Program-made: the position numbers and the translations under genes
The notes under the pieces: generated by a model
Databases searched by the model: none
Told to the model about the DNA's origin: nothing
What the model saw: only the letters and a program-made list of their open reading frames with translations
DNA from: Thermohalobaculum sp039184865
GTDB taxonomy: Bacteria; Pseudomonadota; Alphaproteobacteria; Rhodobacterales; Rhodobacteraceae
Length of the DNA: 64,000 nucleotides
Direction of reading: 5' to 3'
NCBI GenBank assembly: GCA_039184865.1
Contig: JBCDAV010000006.1
Location: 124,001-188,000, forward strand
In this document: one piece after another, positions 1-9,325 of the stretch
Numbering within the stretch: position 1 is the first letter of the stretch
Layout: each line of letters opens with the position of its first letter

Positions 1-29
1 ACTTCCTCAAGGTTCTCGGATACGCGTGA
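1..29 (+). CDS. C-terminal end of upstream gene, possibly TRAP substrate-binding protein DctP (partial)
   Basis: The first bases read in one frame as FLKVLGYA followed by TGA at 27-29. The stop lies 67 bases before a TRAP small-permease gene, where the substrate-binding protein gene normally sits in dctPQM operons. Only eight residues are visible, so the assignment rests on position alone. Confidence 0.3.
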
Positions 30-96
30 TGCAAGCGCAGGGCGGGTTTGAGGCCCGCCCTGCACCTCTTCCCACCCATCCCCATCAGGAGACCGC

Positions 97-660
97 ATGG
101 GCGCAATGACGGCCTTTGCCCGGATCGTGACCGGGACCAATGTCTGGGTCGCGCGGGTCATGCACTGGGTGGTGCTGGCGCTGTTCCTGCTGCTGCTGGG
201 CGATGTGCTGATGCGCTATTTCGCGCAGAGCCCGATCCAGTGGTCTCAGCAGCTTTCGCGGCTTCTGTTCGGCGTCTACGCGATCCTCGGCGGTGGCTAC
301 CTGCTTGCCCGGCGCGAACATGTGAACGTCGATCTGTTCTACGGCAATTTCTCGCGGCGCAAGCAGGCGCTGGTCGATGTGATCACCTCGATCCTGTTCT
401 TCCTGATGCTCTACGTGCTTTTGGTCGAGAGCTGGTCTCTCGCCGCCGACAGCGTGTCGCGTTGGGAGGTCGATCACCTGGCGATCTGGAAGGCCCCGCT
501 CTGGCCGTCGAAATGTATGATCGTCGTCGCGGCGGCGCTGCTTCTGCTGCAGGGGATCGTAAAGCTGATCGCCGATGTCATGATCCTGCTGGGGATCGAT
601 GTCGACGAGGCCGCCTACGGGCCGCTGAAGGACGCGGCCGGGGGCGGCATCGATGTATGA
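97..660 (+). CDS. TRAP transporter small permease subunit (DctQ type)
   Basis: This 187-residue membrane protein is the small (4-TM) subunit of a tripartite ATP-independent periplasmic transporter, which imports organic acids or related solutes using the sodium or proton gradient. Hydrophobic segments lie near residues 20-40, 57-70, 90-110 and 140-160, and the pattern 'QWSQQLSRLLFGVYAILGG' is typical of DctQ. The start is supported by AGGAG eight bases upstream. It overlaps the large-subunit gene by 8 bp, so the two are translationally coupled. The substrate cannot be told from the permeases alone; the binding protein lies outside the window. Confidence 0.9.
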   Translation: MGAMTAFARIVTGTNVWVARVMHWVVLALFLLLLGDVLMRYFAQSPIQWSQQLSRLLFGVYAILGGGYLLARREHVNVDLFYGNFSRRKQALVDVITSILFFLMLYVLLVESWSLAADSVSRWEVDHLAIWKAPLWPSKCMIVVAAALLLLQGIVKLIADVMILLGIDVDEAAYGPLKDAAGGGIDV

Positions 661-1984
661 CGCGTTGTCAATTGAGCTGCTGACGGTCCTGTTCTTCGGC
701 CTGCTGTTCCTGTTCATCATGCTCGGTGTGCCGCTGACCTTCGTGCTCGGCGGGTTGAGCGTGATCTTCATCTACTTCGAGATGGGCAGCATCGGCTTCT
801 ATCTGGTCGCCTCGAAGATGTGGGATCTGATGGAGACGTCGGCGCTGATCGCCATCCCACTCTATGTGTTCATGGCGATGATCCTCGAGCGATCGGGCGT
901 CGCGCACGACCTCTACCGGATGATGCATCTCTGGTGGGGAGGTTTGCGCGGAGGTCTCGCGATCGGCACGGTGCTGATCTGCACGATCTTCGCGGCGATG
1001 TCGGGAATCTCCGGCGCGGCCGTGGTGACGATGGGCACCATCGCGCTGCCGCAAATGCTGAGCCGGGGCTATGACAAGCAACTGGCACTGGGCGCGATCA
1101 ATGCCGGTGGCGGATGGGGCATCCTGATCCCACCGTCGATTCTCATGGTCATCTATGCGCTGATCACCGAGGTTTCGGTCGGCAAGCTGTTCGCCGCGGG
1201 CGTCGGGCCGGGCTTGCTGCTGTTTGCTCTGGTCTCGATCTATATCGGGGTGCGCTGCTATTTCCAGCCGAACCTCGGCCCGGCGCTGCCGCCGGAGGAA
1301 CGTGGCAACTGGGCCGAGAAGCTCGACGCGCTCAGGGCCGTGCTGCTGCCGGTGCTCATCATCGTGATGGTGCTCGGGGCGATTTTCAGCGGGCTCGCGA
1401 CCGTGACCGAGGCCGCTGCGGTCGGCGTGCTCGGCGCGCTCATTGCAAGTGCAGTGAACCGGAAACTGAGTTGGACGCTGGTCAAGGAAGCCTCGATCAG
1501 GACCTTCCGACTGACGACGGTGATCACCTGGATCGTCTTTGCGGCCCATGCCTATTCGACCGCGTACACCGCGATGGGGGCGGAAAGCTTCATCACCGGT
1601 CTGACACAGCAGATTCCTGGCGGGAAATGGGGCGCGCTCGCCTTCATGATGTTCGTGCTGTTCCTGCTTGGCATGGTGCTGGACCCGGTCGGCATCATGC
1701 TGATCACGCTGCCGGTGTTCCTGCCGCTGGTCAAAGCGCACGGCTTCGATCCGATCTGGTTCGGGATCCTCTTCGTCGTGATGATGGAGATCAGCTACAT
1801 GACGCCGCCGTTCGGCTTCAATCTGTTCTACTTGCGATCCGTGGCGCCGCCGGACGTGACGATGAAGGATATCTACTGGTCGGTCGGGCCATACACAGTC
1901 GTGGAACTGACCGGGCTCTTCATCATCGTCCTGTTCCCCGGGATCGCCCTTTGGTTGCCCGACCTTCTGTTCTCTGGCCGATAG
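653..1984 (+). CDS. TRAP transporter large permease subunit (DctM type)
   Basis: This 443-residue polytopic inner-membrane protein is the large, transport-catalysing subunit of the TRAP system whose small subunit precedes it. It shows the usual DctM features: an N-terminal hydrophobic stretch, 'MSGISGAAVVTMGTIALPQML' near residue 115, the 'GGGWGILIPPSILMVIY' segment near residue 150, and 'MEISYMTPPFGFNLFYLR' near residue 380. The length matches the family (about 430). Its ATG lies inside the end of the small-subunit gene. No further transporter gene follows, so it closes the operon. Confidence 0.93.
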   Translation: MYDALSIELLTVLFFGLLFLFIMLGVPLTFVLGGLSVIFIYFEMGSIGFYLVASKMWDLMETSALIAIPLYVFMAMILERSGVAHDLYRMMHLWWGGLRGGLAIGTVLICTIFAAMSGISGAAVVTMGTIALPQMLSRGYDKQLALGAINAGGGWGILIPPSILMVIYALITEVSVGKLFAAGVGPGLLLFALVSIYIGVRCYFQPNLGPALPPEERGNWAEKLDALRAVLLPVLIIVMVLGAIFSGLATVTEAAAVGVLGALIASAVNRKLSWTLVKEASIRTFRLTTVITWIVFAAHAYSTAYTAMGAESFITGLTQQIPGGKWGALAFMMFVLFLLGMVLDPVGIMLITLPVFLPLVKAHGFDPIWFGILFVVMMEISYMTPPFGFNLFYLRSVAPPDVTMKDIYWSVGPYTVVELTGLFIIVLFPGIALWLPDLLFSGR

Positions 1985-2039
1985 AGTCCCAGCGTGGATC
2001 GTGACCTTTCGACGAAGCGCCTGTCAGGCCGGGCTGGCA

Positions 2040-2056
2040 GTTAACCATCGGTTAAC
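2040..2056. repeat. Short perfect inverted repeat in the dctM - membrane protein gap
   Basis: GTTAACC-ATC-GGTTAAC is a 7-bp perfect inverted repeat with a 3-base centre, about 120 bp before the next start codon. There is no T-tract, so it does not look like a rho-independent terminator. It could be an operator, or it may be chance. The rest of the 194-bp gap shows nothing recognisable. Confidence 0.35.
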
Positions 2057-2178
2057 CCTCGTCGCATTGAAATATCTATCCAAGGTTGTTTTCGCGCGCG
2101 GTCGTATGCACTAGAGTTGCCTGCACGGCCGACTTGGCGCGAATCGAGCGTTGAGTGTCCCGGTCGTCTGGGGAAACG

Positions 2179-3684
2179 ATGAGAAACGACATCCTAATAG
2201 ACCAGCAAAGCTGGCGCTTCAGTCCGGATTGGAATTCAGGATATCTGTTGGCCTTGGGCGTTGTGACGCTGTTCCTCTGCGTCTCGTTCGTGCTCTTCGG
2301 GATGTCGTCGGTGCCTGCGATGGTCAGTGGCCTCGTGGCTCTGGGATATGCGCTGCTCATTCTCACCGCAGCCGCCGTGATGATCGTCGGCGGGGGTGGA
2401 ATGGCGCCGCTGCCGTACTTTCTGATCGGGACGGCCGTCTTCTTCGGGATGGGAACCTACTTCTCGGTCACGGAGATCCGCTCGAGCCTCTACTTCACCG
2501 AAGGCCAGCAGACCCATCTTCTTCCGCAGGTGAACCTTGTGAATGCGCTTGCAATTTTCTGCGCGACGATCGCCGCAGGAATTTTCGTTCTGCGACGCCG
2601 ACACGGTAAGGAACTCGCCGGTACGCTTCAGGACAAGGTCGATTACCTGCTTCCGTATTTTCACTTCATTCTTGCCGCCGCCGCAGGTGTCTCGTTGATC
2701 GAGTGGCTCACCTTTCCTGCAATCACGAACAAGACCTTCGCGTCGTTCATGGCGCTCCTCGAGATTCTGCCCGCCTTCGCACTCTTTCTTGGCGGCGCGG
2801 TCTGGCACAGGCTCAGACGCTTCAATCGCGCATGGCTCGTCGTCCTGATCGTGCTGACCGCGAGTGAAGGCTTGCTCAGTGCCCGCAAGGTCGCCGTGAT
2901 CATGCCGTTCCTCGCGCTCTCGCTCGGCCTCTGGATCAGCGAGCGCCATCGCTTTGCTGCGATCATCACGGCGTTCTTCGGTGTAACGCTCTACGTCGCG
3001 CTGCTGTCGTCAGTCGTGCCGCACATGCGCTCGCACATCCTATACGAGCCGCGGACCAATACGATTGCCGACCGCGTCGTTATCGTCGCCGACATCATGG
3101 TGACGCTCGATGAACGCGAGATCGAAGACACCGAGAACTCGCTCCTTGCGCGCTTCTCGCCCACGCAATTTTCGGCGCATTTCATCGCGTCCTACGACAA
3201 CAACTTTCCGGGCGACTCGCTCGACAATGCGTTCGTGGTGCTGGTGCCCAGGATCATGTGGCCGGAAAAGCCGATCATAAATCCCGGCAAGCAGTTCGAT
3301 GCCATCTGGCGGGACTGGGATATATTTTCTTCTCTTGCGATCGGTTTCCCGGCCGAGGCGTACTGGAACGAGGGCTGGATGGGCGTCGTGATCGTGTCGA
3401 GCTACATCGGCCTGATGCTCGGTTGGTTCTCGTGGAAATGGTTTCTCTTCCGACGACATGGCTGGACCCATGGCGGCATCTTCATCGTAAGCCCGCTGAT
3501 CGTGAAGAGCGCGCTCTGGGTCGAGAGTAACATCGTCGGCGCCTATATCGGCGGCTGGATCAAGATCGCTATTACGGTGATGGCAATCGACTACTCCATC
3601 AGGACGGTTAAGTTCCTGCGGGAACGATTCCGTGCCTCGTTCGATGATCCGCTGGGCGTCGATCTCGTGCCGAAATCAGTCTGA
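2179..3684 (+). CDS. Polytopic membrane protein, O-antigen polymerase (Wzy)-like
   Basis: This 501-residue protein has about ten to twelve hydrophobic segments and one large polar loop around residues 290-370. The loop and its flanks carry 'PRIMWPEKPIINPGKQFD' and 'FPAEAYWNEGWMGVVIV', which resemble the PR-WP-KP and E-Y-N-G-G patterns of O-antigen or exopolysaccharide repeat polymerases. That role is inferred from topology and these patterns only. The start is set at the ATG at 2179, preceded by GGGGA; an in-frame GTG-type start at 2155 is possible. No other polysaccharide genes adjoin it, which is unusual for a Wzy protein. Confidence 0.6.
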   Translation: MRNDILIDQQSWRFSPDWNSGYLLALGVVTLFLCVSFVLFGMSSVPAMVSGLVALGYALLILTAAAVMIVGGGGMAPLPYFLIGTAVFFGMGTYFSVTEIRSSLYFTEGQQTHLLPQVNLVNALAIFCATIAAGIFVLRRRHGKELAGTLQDKVDYLLPYFHFILAAAAGVSLIEWLTFPAITNKTFASFMALLEILPAFALFLGGAVWHRLRRFNRAWLVVLIVLTASEGLLSARKVAVIMPFLALSLGLWISERHRFAAIITAFFGVTLYVALLSSVVPHMRSHILYEPRTNTIADRVVIVADIMVTLDEREIEDTENSLLARFSPTQFSAHFIASYDNNFPGDSLDNAFVVLVPRIMWPEKPIINPGKQFDAIWRDWDIFSSLAIGFPAEAYWNEGWMGVVIVSSYIGLMLGWFSWKWFLFRRHGWTHGGIFIVSPLIVKSALWVESNIVGAYIGGWIKIAITVMAIDYSIRTVKFLRERFRASFDDPLGVDLVPKSV

Positions 3685-3704
3685 AATCCGTGCCGAACCC
3701 GTGA

Positions 3705-4244
3705 TCAGGCCAGGTGGGCGACCCTCGGATCGTCCTTGTGGATCTTGAGGGCATTCAGACGCGTCCCGCTGCCGTCACGTGTGATCTCGGTGATGATCAA
3801 CTCGTCGGATTGGACAATGCCGATGTCGACATCGCGGTCAGGCAGGATGACCCAATATCGCTCGCCGAGGCGGACGACGACCTGTCCATTGTACTGGACC
3901 GCGGCGTGCGCCCAGGCTTTGAGCTGGTCGTAGTAGGGCGATTTGCGCCAGGCGCCCGGTCTGGTCGGGTCGACGACTGCCGTGATCCTCTGGCCGCCCA
4001 GTTCGGCCGTCATGATGATCCGGGACTTTGACGGCTTCCATTCCTCACCCAGCGCGTCGACGGTCAGCCAGCCGCAGTGGAAATTCCGGCATTCGTCCGG
4101 GTGCGAGCCGTGGATATCGCAGCCTGTTCGCGTCGAACAATGGTCACACCACTTGCCCGCGGGCTTTCGCAGGCTGTCGATCCGCAGGAGATTGCAGCAC
4201 ATACCGCAGCCTTCACAGCTTCGGCCCGGCACGATTTCAACCAT
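3705..4244 (-). CDS. YkgJ-type cysteine cluster protein
   Basis: This roughly 179-residue protein has an N-terminal cysteine cluster: CEGCGMCC near residue 10, then C-x2-C, C and 'HPDECRNFHCGW' near residues 32-57. That is the signature of the YkgJ family, thought to bind zinc or an Fe-S cluster. The function is not established. The ATG at 4244 is favoured because GAGG lies nine bases upstream; the TTG at 4259 would overlap the upstream gene. It lies 11 bp after the SDR gene on the same strand and is probably co-transcribed with it. Confidence 0.75.
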   Translation of the reverse strand: MVEIVPGRSCEGCGMCCNLLRIDSLRKPAGKWCDHCSTRTGCDIHGSHPDECRNFHCGWLTVDALGEEWKPSKSRIIMTAELGGQRITAVVDPTRPGAWRKSPYYDQLKAWAHAAVQYNGQVVVRLGERYWVILPDRDVDIGIVQSDELIITEITRDGSGTRLNALKIHKDDPRVAHLA

Positions 4245-4255
4245 CGTATTCGACC

Positions 4256-4963
4256 TCAATCCGCGCGCAAATCGAATGCCTCAGCATCAACATCGCTTAA
4301 TTTTGCCACCAAACGCCGCGCGATGACAGAGGTCTCTGCAAGCTGCGCCGGGTCTTCTCCAGGATGGAACCGCAGGCGCAGGGCCGTTTTCATCGGTGGT
4401 GCAGCCGCGCATCGAACCGAGACCTTGCTTACGGGCGCCAGTTCGGTCGCCCATGTCTCGAAGAGTTCCGCAGTCGCCGCCTTGCCTGCACGGTAGCCTC
4501 CGTGGAACGGTCGGCCGTCAGCGCTGGGATCGGAGAAATAGATCGCCTGACCCGCCTCGGCCTGCCGCAACAGAGGATCGAGAACGCGGATCAGCCTCTG
4601 CGTGCTGCGGATGTTGATCGAGAGGATCTTTGCGAGGTCCTTGTTGTCGATGTGCTCGGCGGGCGCGAGCGGAACGGCTGCGGTCGCCGTGTGCACCCAG
4701 AGATCCAGGTGCCCCCATCGTTCGTGGATAGCGGCACCAAGCCTTTCAAGCCCGGGATCGTCGGTGACGTCTAGGGGCACGAGCGTTGCAGCGCCGCCAG
4801 CAGCCTTGATCTCCTCGTCAAGCGCCTCCAACCCGCCGACCGTTCGTGCAAGCGCCAAAATGTGAGCACCCTGCGTGCCGAGTTCTCTGGCGATGGCATA
4901 GCCAAGCCCGCGCGAGGCTCCCGTGACAAGCGCGATTCGGTTTTCAAACGGGCTCTTCGACAT
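4256..4963 (-). CDS. SDR-family NAD(P)-dependent oxidoreductase
   Basis: This 235-residue short-chain dehydrogenase/reductase begins with the Rossmann nucleotide-binding motif TGASRGLG at residues 14-21. Next come 'LDVTDD' (adenine-binding Asp), an 'HTA' version of the usual NAG motif, a serine in 'IYFSDPSADG', and the catalytic YRAGK (YxxxK) near residue 157. The length is typical of classical SDRs. The substrate is unknown. It is the first gene of a pair with the cysteine-cluster protein. Confidence 0.88.
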   Translation of the reverse strand: MSKSPFENRIALVTGASRGLGYAIARELGTQGAHILALARTVGGLEALDEEIKAAGGAATLVPLDVTDDPGLERLGAAIHERWGHLDLWVHTATAAVPLAPAEHIDNKDLAKILSINIRSTQRLIRVLDPLLRQAEAGQAIYFSDPSADGRPFHGGYRAGKAATAELFETWATELAPVSKVSVRCAAAPPMKTALRLRFHPGEDPAQLAETSVIARRLVAKLSDVDAEAFDLRAD

Positions 4964-5019
4964 CGCCTTTGCCTATGTTTGGTAGTTGGCGGGCGCAAGC
5001 GCCGCGCGGGCCCTGATAT

Positions 5020-5469
5020 TCAATCCTGGTCAACCGGAAATTCCTGTCTGATTTTCTCTAGAATCTGATCGCGTGTTTGCCGATAGGCCGAGAGCTTGTC
5101 CTCGCGGGTCTCGCCGAGGCCGGTCGGGTCGAGCGTCGGCCAGTACGACACCTCGACGTGGAAATCCCGCGTGTTTTCCAGCGCATGGCGCTGTGCTGCG
5201 GGCGAAAGCGCGATGATCCGGTCGAAGGCGCGAATATCGTCCCCCCACTCCTTCATCTTCTCGAAACTGCGCGCCCGGTGTGCGGCAATATTGACGCCGA
5301 TCTCCGCCGCAACCGTGATCATGAACCCGTCGATCTCCAGATCGTCGTGCACGCCCGCCGATTGCACGAAGATCCGCCGGCCGTGATCGTGCTTCAATAT
5401 CCCCTCGGCCATCGGTGATCTGACTGCGTTGTGATCGCAGCAGAACAGCACCGATCCGGGCAGGGACAT
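5020..5469 (-). CDS. Low-molecular-weight protein tyrosine phosphatase / arsenate reductase-type protein
   Basis: This 149-residue protein starts with the P-loop CDHNAVRSP (C-x5-R-S), the catalytic cysteine loop of LMW phosphatases and ArsC-type reductases. The acid residue may be the Asp in 'WPTLDPTG' near residue 118, which fits the DP motif of the family. It follows UPF0262 by three bases. Together with hisD this is a conserved alphaproteobacterial neighbourhood, so it may have a housekeeping phosphatase role. The substrate is not known. Confidence 0.85.
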   Translation of the reverse strand: MSLPGSVLFCCDHNAVRSPMAEGILKHDHGRRIFVQSAGVHDDLEIDGFMITVAAEIGVNIAAHRARSFEKMKEWGDDIRAFDRIIALSPAAQRHALENTRDFHVEVSYWPTLDPTGLGETREDKLSAYRQTRDQILEKIRQEFPVDQD

Positions 5470-5472
5470 CGT

Positions 5473-5967
5473 TCAAGCCTGAAACTGCAGGGCACAGATG
5501 ACGGTGAACAGGCGCCTCGTGGTTTGCAGGTCCGTCGCGATCTTGCCGTCGAGGCGCTCCAAAAGGATCTCGGCACCCTCGTTGTGGATGCCGCGCCGAC
5601 CCATGTCGATGGCCTCGATCTTCGAGGGCGGCAGGCGTTTCACCGCGTCGAAGTACTGCTCGCAGATCGCGAAGTAATCCTTGATGACGCCGCGTAGCGG
5701 AGACAGGGACAGCCGCAACTCCGTCGGTTCCGCCTGCGCGGTGTGGATGCGCATCAGGAGCATCCGTTCGGCCATGCCGATGCCAAGCCTGTACGGTCCG
5801 GGGACAGGTGCCTGGCCGTCGCGTGGCGTCACCCTAAATTGGTTGTCCTCGACGAGATCGAATATCGCCACGTCCAGTTCCTGCTGGATCTCGGGCGTAC
5901 GGGCGCGCGGGCGTTCCTCGATGAGCTCGACCTTTTCGATCCGGTCGGTAGCGTGAAACTGGGTCAA
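5473..5967 (-). CDS. UPF0262 family protein
   Basis: This 164-residue protein matches the UPF0262 family, found in alphaproteobacteria next to hisD and a LMW phosphatase gene, exactly as here. Recognisable segments are 'EIQQELDVAIFDLVEDNQF' near residue 25 and 'LSPLRGVIKDYFAICEQYF' near residue 88. It has no signal peptide or membrane segment. Its start codon overlaps the hisD stop by 4 bp (ATGA), so the two are translationally coupled. The function is unknown. Confidence 0.9.
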   Translation of the reverse strand: MTQFHATDRIEKVELIEERPRARTPEIQQELDVAIFDLVEDNQFRVTPRDGQAPVPGPYRLGIGMAERMLLMRIHTAQAEPTELRLSLSPLRGVIKDYFAICEQYFDAVKRLPPSKIEAIDMGRRGIHNEGAEILLERLDGKIATDLQTTRRLFTVICALQFQA

Positions 5968-7262
5968 TTCAGGCGCTCCAATCGTGCGGACACGGACAGG
6001 CCGTGCGCTTCGAGGTTCTCCGATGTGGCGAGCGTCTCGGCAGCCGGACCGATTTCCTTGAGCGCCGCCGGCGTCATCGACGCGATCGTCGTGCGTTTCA
6101 TGAAGTCGAGCACCGAGAGGCCGGACGAGAACCGCGCGGAACCTGAGGTTGGTAGGACATGGTTCGGCCCGCCGACATAGTCGCCGATGGCCTCCGGCGT
6201 GTGCGCACCAAGAAAGATCGCGCCGGCATGACGGATGCCAGCCGCGACCGCTTCGGGATCGGCTGTTTGAATCTCGAGATGCTCGGGGGCGATCCTGTTG
6301 GACACGTCGCAGGCAGCGTCCATGTTGTGGACGTGGATCACGGCTCCGAAGTCGCGCCAGCTTTCGCCGGCGATCTCGCGTCGTGACAGCGTCGCCAAGC
6401 GGTCATCGACCGCGCGCGACACAGCATCCCCGAAGGCGCGGTCATCGGTGACGAGGATCGACTGCGCATTGGCGTCGTGCTCCGCTTGTGCGAGCAGGTC
6501 CAGAGCGATCCAGTCCGGATCGTTGTCCGCGTCGGCGATGATCAAAACCTCGGATGGCCCGGCGATCATGTCGATCCCGACATGGCCGAAGACCCGTCGC
6601 TTGGCGGCGGCGACATAGGCGTTGCCGGGACCGGTGATTTTGTCGACGGGCATGATCGGACCGGCACCGTAGGCGAGCGCCGCGATCGCTTGGGCACCTC
6701 CGATCCGGTAGACGGCGTCGACGCCGGAAAGCCGTGCCGCGAGGAGGACCAGCGGATTTGCCTGCCCGTCCGGTGTCGGCGCGCAGATTACAAGACGGTC
6801 TACGCCCGCCACCTGCGCCGGAATGGCATTCATCAGGACCGACGACGGGTAACTCGCGAGCCCGCCCGGCACGTAGAGGCCAGCGGCATCGACCGGTGTC
6901 CAACGCCATCCGAGCGACGCACCGTTCGGTTCGGTCCAGCGCAGATCCTGCGGGACCTGACGTTCGTGATAGCAGCGAATGCGATCCGCGGCCAATTCGA
7001 GCGCCGACCTCTCCGCATCGCTCACGGTCGCGACGGCCGCCGATATCTCGTCGTCGCTGAATGCCACCTTCTCCGGCGAGAGCGAGAGCCGATCGTAGCG
7101 CTCCGTCAGTTCGAGTACGGCTGCAATCCCGCGGTCGCGGACGTCCGATATGATATCCGCAACAACGCGATCGACGTCCTCCTCGACATCGCGTTTGAGA
7201 TTGAGAAACGCCTCGAAATCCTTGTCGAAACTCGGATCCTGGGTGCTTAGAAAGGTCGGCAT
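5964..7262 (-). CDS. hisD: Histidinol dehydrogenase
   Basis: HisD catalyses the last two steps of histidine synthesis, the NAD-linked oxidation of L-histidinol to L-histidine. The 432-residue protein carries 'AGPSEVLIIADADND' and 'LLAQAEHDANAQSILVT' (Zn and substrate ligands, Gln-His pair), and 'GGPNHVLPTSGSARF' near the C-terminus. The ATG at 7262 gives the family-typical N-terminus MPTFLSTQDP; an upstream ATG at 7367 would add 35 residues that do not look like HisD. The 262 bases between it and the RTX gene hold no gene that I can see. Confidence 0.97.
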   Translation of the reverse strand: MPTFLSTQDPSFDKDFEAFLNLKRDVEEDVDRVVADIISDVRDRGIAAVLELTERYDRLSLSPEKVAFSDDEISAAVATVSDAERSALELAADRIRCYHERQVPQDLRWTEPNGASLGWRWTPVDAAGLYVPGGLASYPSSVLMNAIPAQVAGVDRLVICAPTPDGQANPLVLLAARLSGVDAVYRIGGAQAIAALAYGAGPIMPVDKITGPGNAYVAAAKRRVFGHVGIDMIAGPSEVLIIADADNDPDWIALDLLAQAEHDANAQSILVTDDRAFGDAVSRAVDDRLATLSRREIAGESWRDFGAVIHVHNMDAACDVSNRIAPEHLEIQTADPEAVAAGIRHAGAIFLGAHTPEAIGDYVGGPNHVLPTSGSARFSSGLSVLDFMKRTTIASMTPAALKEIGPAAETLATSENLEAHGLSVSARLERLN

Positions 7263-7524
7263 TCCTGGCTCTCGGATCTGATCGCCACGAACGGCGACTG
7301 GCACTCTTCTGGGATCGACGACGTAGCCCGCACGGGATTGCAGCCAAGACGCGCCGTCGCGATCCATGAGCGGTCGCTATAGGCAACAGACCGGCACCTT
7401 TCAAGCGTGCCGGGGAGCTGGTCATCCGCCCGCTCCCACGTCCTGAAGCAGTGATGTGTGCCCGTTGCCAGCGCCCTGTTGGGGGCCGCTGCATGGGCTT
7501 GGACGAACAGGGATCCGCGGAGAG

Positions 7525-9129
7525 CTAGAAGGCGAAGTAGTCCTCGGTCACGTCGGCAACAGCAATGCCAGTGAGAATGATCAGACCCGAGCCGTAGTCG
7601 ACGGCCGAGCCGCTCGAATGGTCGCTGATGCTCAAGGAGGCAAAGTCCGCGGCAGACGTTCCGGAAAGATCAATTGTCTCGCCGACTTCGAGATCGCGGA
7701 TCACGTCGATCCCGCCGTTGTCGTTGAAGACGAAGCGATCGACCCCGCCGTCGCCGTAGAGATTGTCGTTCCCGGCGCCGCCGTTTAGGACATCGCTTCC
7801 GTCCCCGCCGTGCAAGCGATCTGCGCCGTCGAGCCCCGAGAGCGAATTCGCGCCCGCGTTGCCGTTCAGCCAGTTGTTTCCAGCGTTCCCGGTCAGATCG
7901 ATGTCTGCAGTGCCGAGGGCAGTTCCCATCTCGACATTCTCGGCGAGCGTCCGCGAGACGGTCGTGTTCACCCGGTCATAGCCCTCGCCCACGGCTTCAA
8001 TCACCACGTCGCCTGCATTGTCGACAAAGAAGATGTCGTTGCCGAGCCCGCCATCCATGGTGTCCGCACCGGCCTCGCCGTCGAGCACGTCGTTGCCCTC
8101 GTTGCCGATGAGCTCGTCGTCTCCATCGGTGCCGATCAGACGGTTGGGAAGCTCGTTGCCCTGCAGCGCGTTCGACTCGCCCTCGATTGTCACGGTGACG
8201 CTGGAACTGTCCGTTCCGCCCGAGCCGTCGCTGATCGTGTAGGCAACCTCGATCGTGTCCGTCTCTCCGCCGTCGAGATCATCGAAGTTTCCAAGCTGAT
8301 CGACGGCGAAGTTCAGGGCGCCGCCCGGCGCGAAGATCACCACCGCGTCGCGTCCGCCCGCCGAGGTCACCGATATCGGCAGGCCGATACCCCCGCCGGC
8401 GCCGCTGATGATCGAAAGCGCGTCGCTCTGTGGATCAGAGTCGTTTCCGAGGAGATCCACGAACAGACCGGCGCCTTCGGTTACTGTGAACGCGTCTGCC
8501 GTCGCCTGAGGGCCGGTTTCCGTCCCGGTGATGCTCAGGTTGTCGAGATGGAAGTCCTCATTGCCCTGCGTCAGGTTCTCGAACGTGATGCGAAGATCCA
8601 GCGAGGAGCCGGTTCCGGCGATGTCCGCGTCGAACGCCGTGAAGTCGCGTGACAATACTGTTCCATCGCCGACTCCGTCGAAATCGGTGTCCTGGGCCGC
8701 TGGATTGTTGCGGCCGCGCGCGCTGTCTGACGCGAACTGCATGATCTTGGTGAACGCGGCGCCGTCGATCGACACCTCGATGAAGACCTGCGTATTCGCG
8801 TCCCAGTGGTCACGCCCGGAGTTCGGATCGAATTCGGCGAAGAGGCCGCTGAACGAAAGATCCGTAAGGCCCGCGATGTCGATGCCCTCGAAATCGAGCG
8901 TCATCGACTGGGTCGCGTTGCCGGCGCCGTCGAAGTCGCTCACGCCGAACCAGAAGCCATCGGTATTGGTGAACCGCCCGGCAATCGCCGTCGTGCCGCT
9001 GTCGTCGGTGCGTGTCACGAAGTCATTGTTCTGCGCGCGGTTCGTGCCGCCAATGTATTCGGCGATCGAAGTCGTGTAGCGCGTGCCGTTGCCGTCGGTC
9101 TCGAAGTCCTCGAGGAATGCGGTCGCCAT
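7525..9129 (-). CDS. RTX-type calcium-binding secreted protein
   Basis: This 534-residue acidic protein is probably exported by a type I system and folds on binding extracellular calcium. Residues 1-205 form a beta-rich region ending 'FHLDNLSITG'. Residues 210-315 look like a cadherin/VCBS-like repeat unit ('LFVDLLGNDSDPQSD', 'VAYTISDGSGG'). From about residue 330 there are RTX nonapeptides of GGxGxDxxx type (DGDDELIGNEGNDVLDGEAG, GGLGNDIFF, GGDGSDVLNGGAGNDNLYG). The C-terminus ends in an aromatic residue after a hydrophobic stretch, like type I secretion signals. No secretion ABC transporter genes adjoin it. No enzymatic domain is visible. Confidence 0.88.
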   Translation of the reverse strand: MATAFLEDFETDGNGTRYTTSIAEYIGGTNRAQNNDFVTRTDDSGTTAIAGRFTNTDGFWFGVSDFDGAGNATQSMTLDFEGIDIAGLTDLSFSGLFAEFDPNSGRDHWDANTQVFIEVSIDGAAFTKIMQFASDSARGRNNPAAQDTDFDGVGDGTVLSRDFTAFDADIAGTGSSLDLRITFENLTQGNEDFHLDNLSITGTETGPQATADAFTVTEGAGLFVDLLGNDSDPQSDALSIISGAGGGIGLPISVTSAGGRDAVVIFAPGGALNFAVDQLGNFDDLDGGETDTIEVAYTISDGSGGTDSSSVTVTIEGESNALQGNELPNRLIGTDGDDELIGNEGNDVLDGEAGADTMDGGLGNDIFFVDNAGDVVIEAVGEGYDRVNTTVSRTLAENVEMGTALGTADIDLTGNAGNNWLNGNAGANSLSGLDGADRLHGGDGSDVLNGGAGNDNLYGDGGVDRFVFNDNGGIDVIRDLEVGETIDLSGTSAADFASLSISDHSSGSAVDYGSGLIILTGIAVADVTEDYFAF

Positions 9130-9271
9130 GTCTCTCTCCTCAATACGTAAGCGTCTCTGACGTATCTTTGGGAGGCTATCTGGCGGGGATGCGTGGCAGA
9201 AGATGGCTCGGATTGCGGCAAATAAATGTCACAATGATAGTTAACGCAACGTCACATGAGCCTGTGAAACG

Positions 9272-9302
9272 AAAAATGCCCCCCGCTTATGGCAGGAGGC
9301 AT
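9272..9302 (-). terminator. Rho-independent terminator after ilvC
   Basis: Read on the minus strand 24 bases past the ilvC stop, ATGCCTCCTGC pairs with GCGGGGGGCAT (11 bp with two G-U pairs) around a short loop, followed by five T. It separates ilvC from the RTX gene. Confidence 0.85.
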
Positions 9303-9325
9303 CGCTGGGTAGTCAGTCTGTGCAA

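Noticed and set aside
2040..2056. Terminator after dctM
   Set aside because: The inverted repeat GTTAACC-N3-GGTTAAC is AT-rich, has no T-run, and is a poor terminator.
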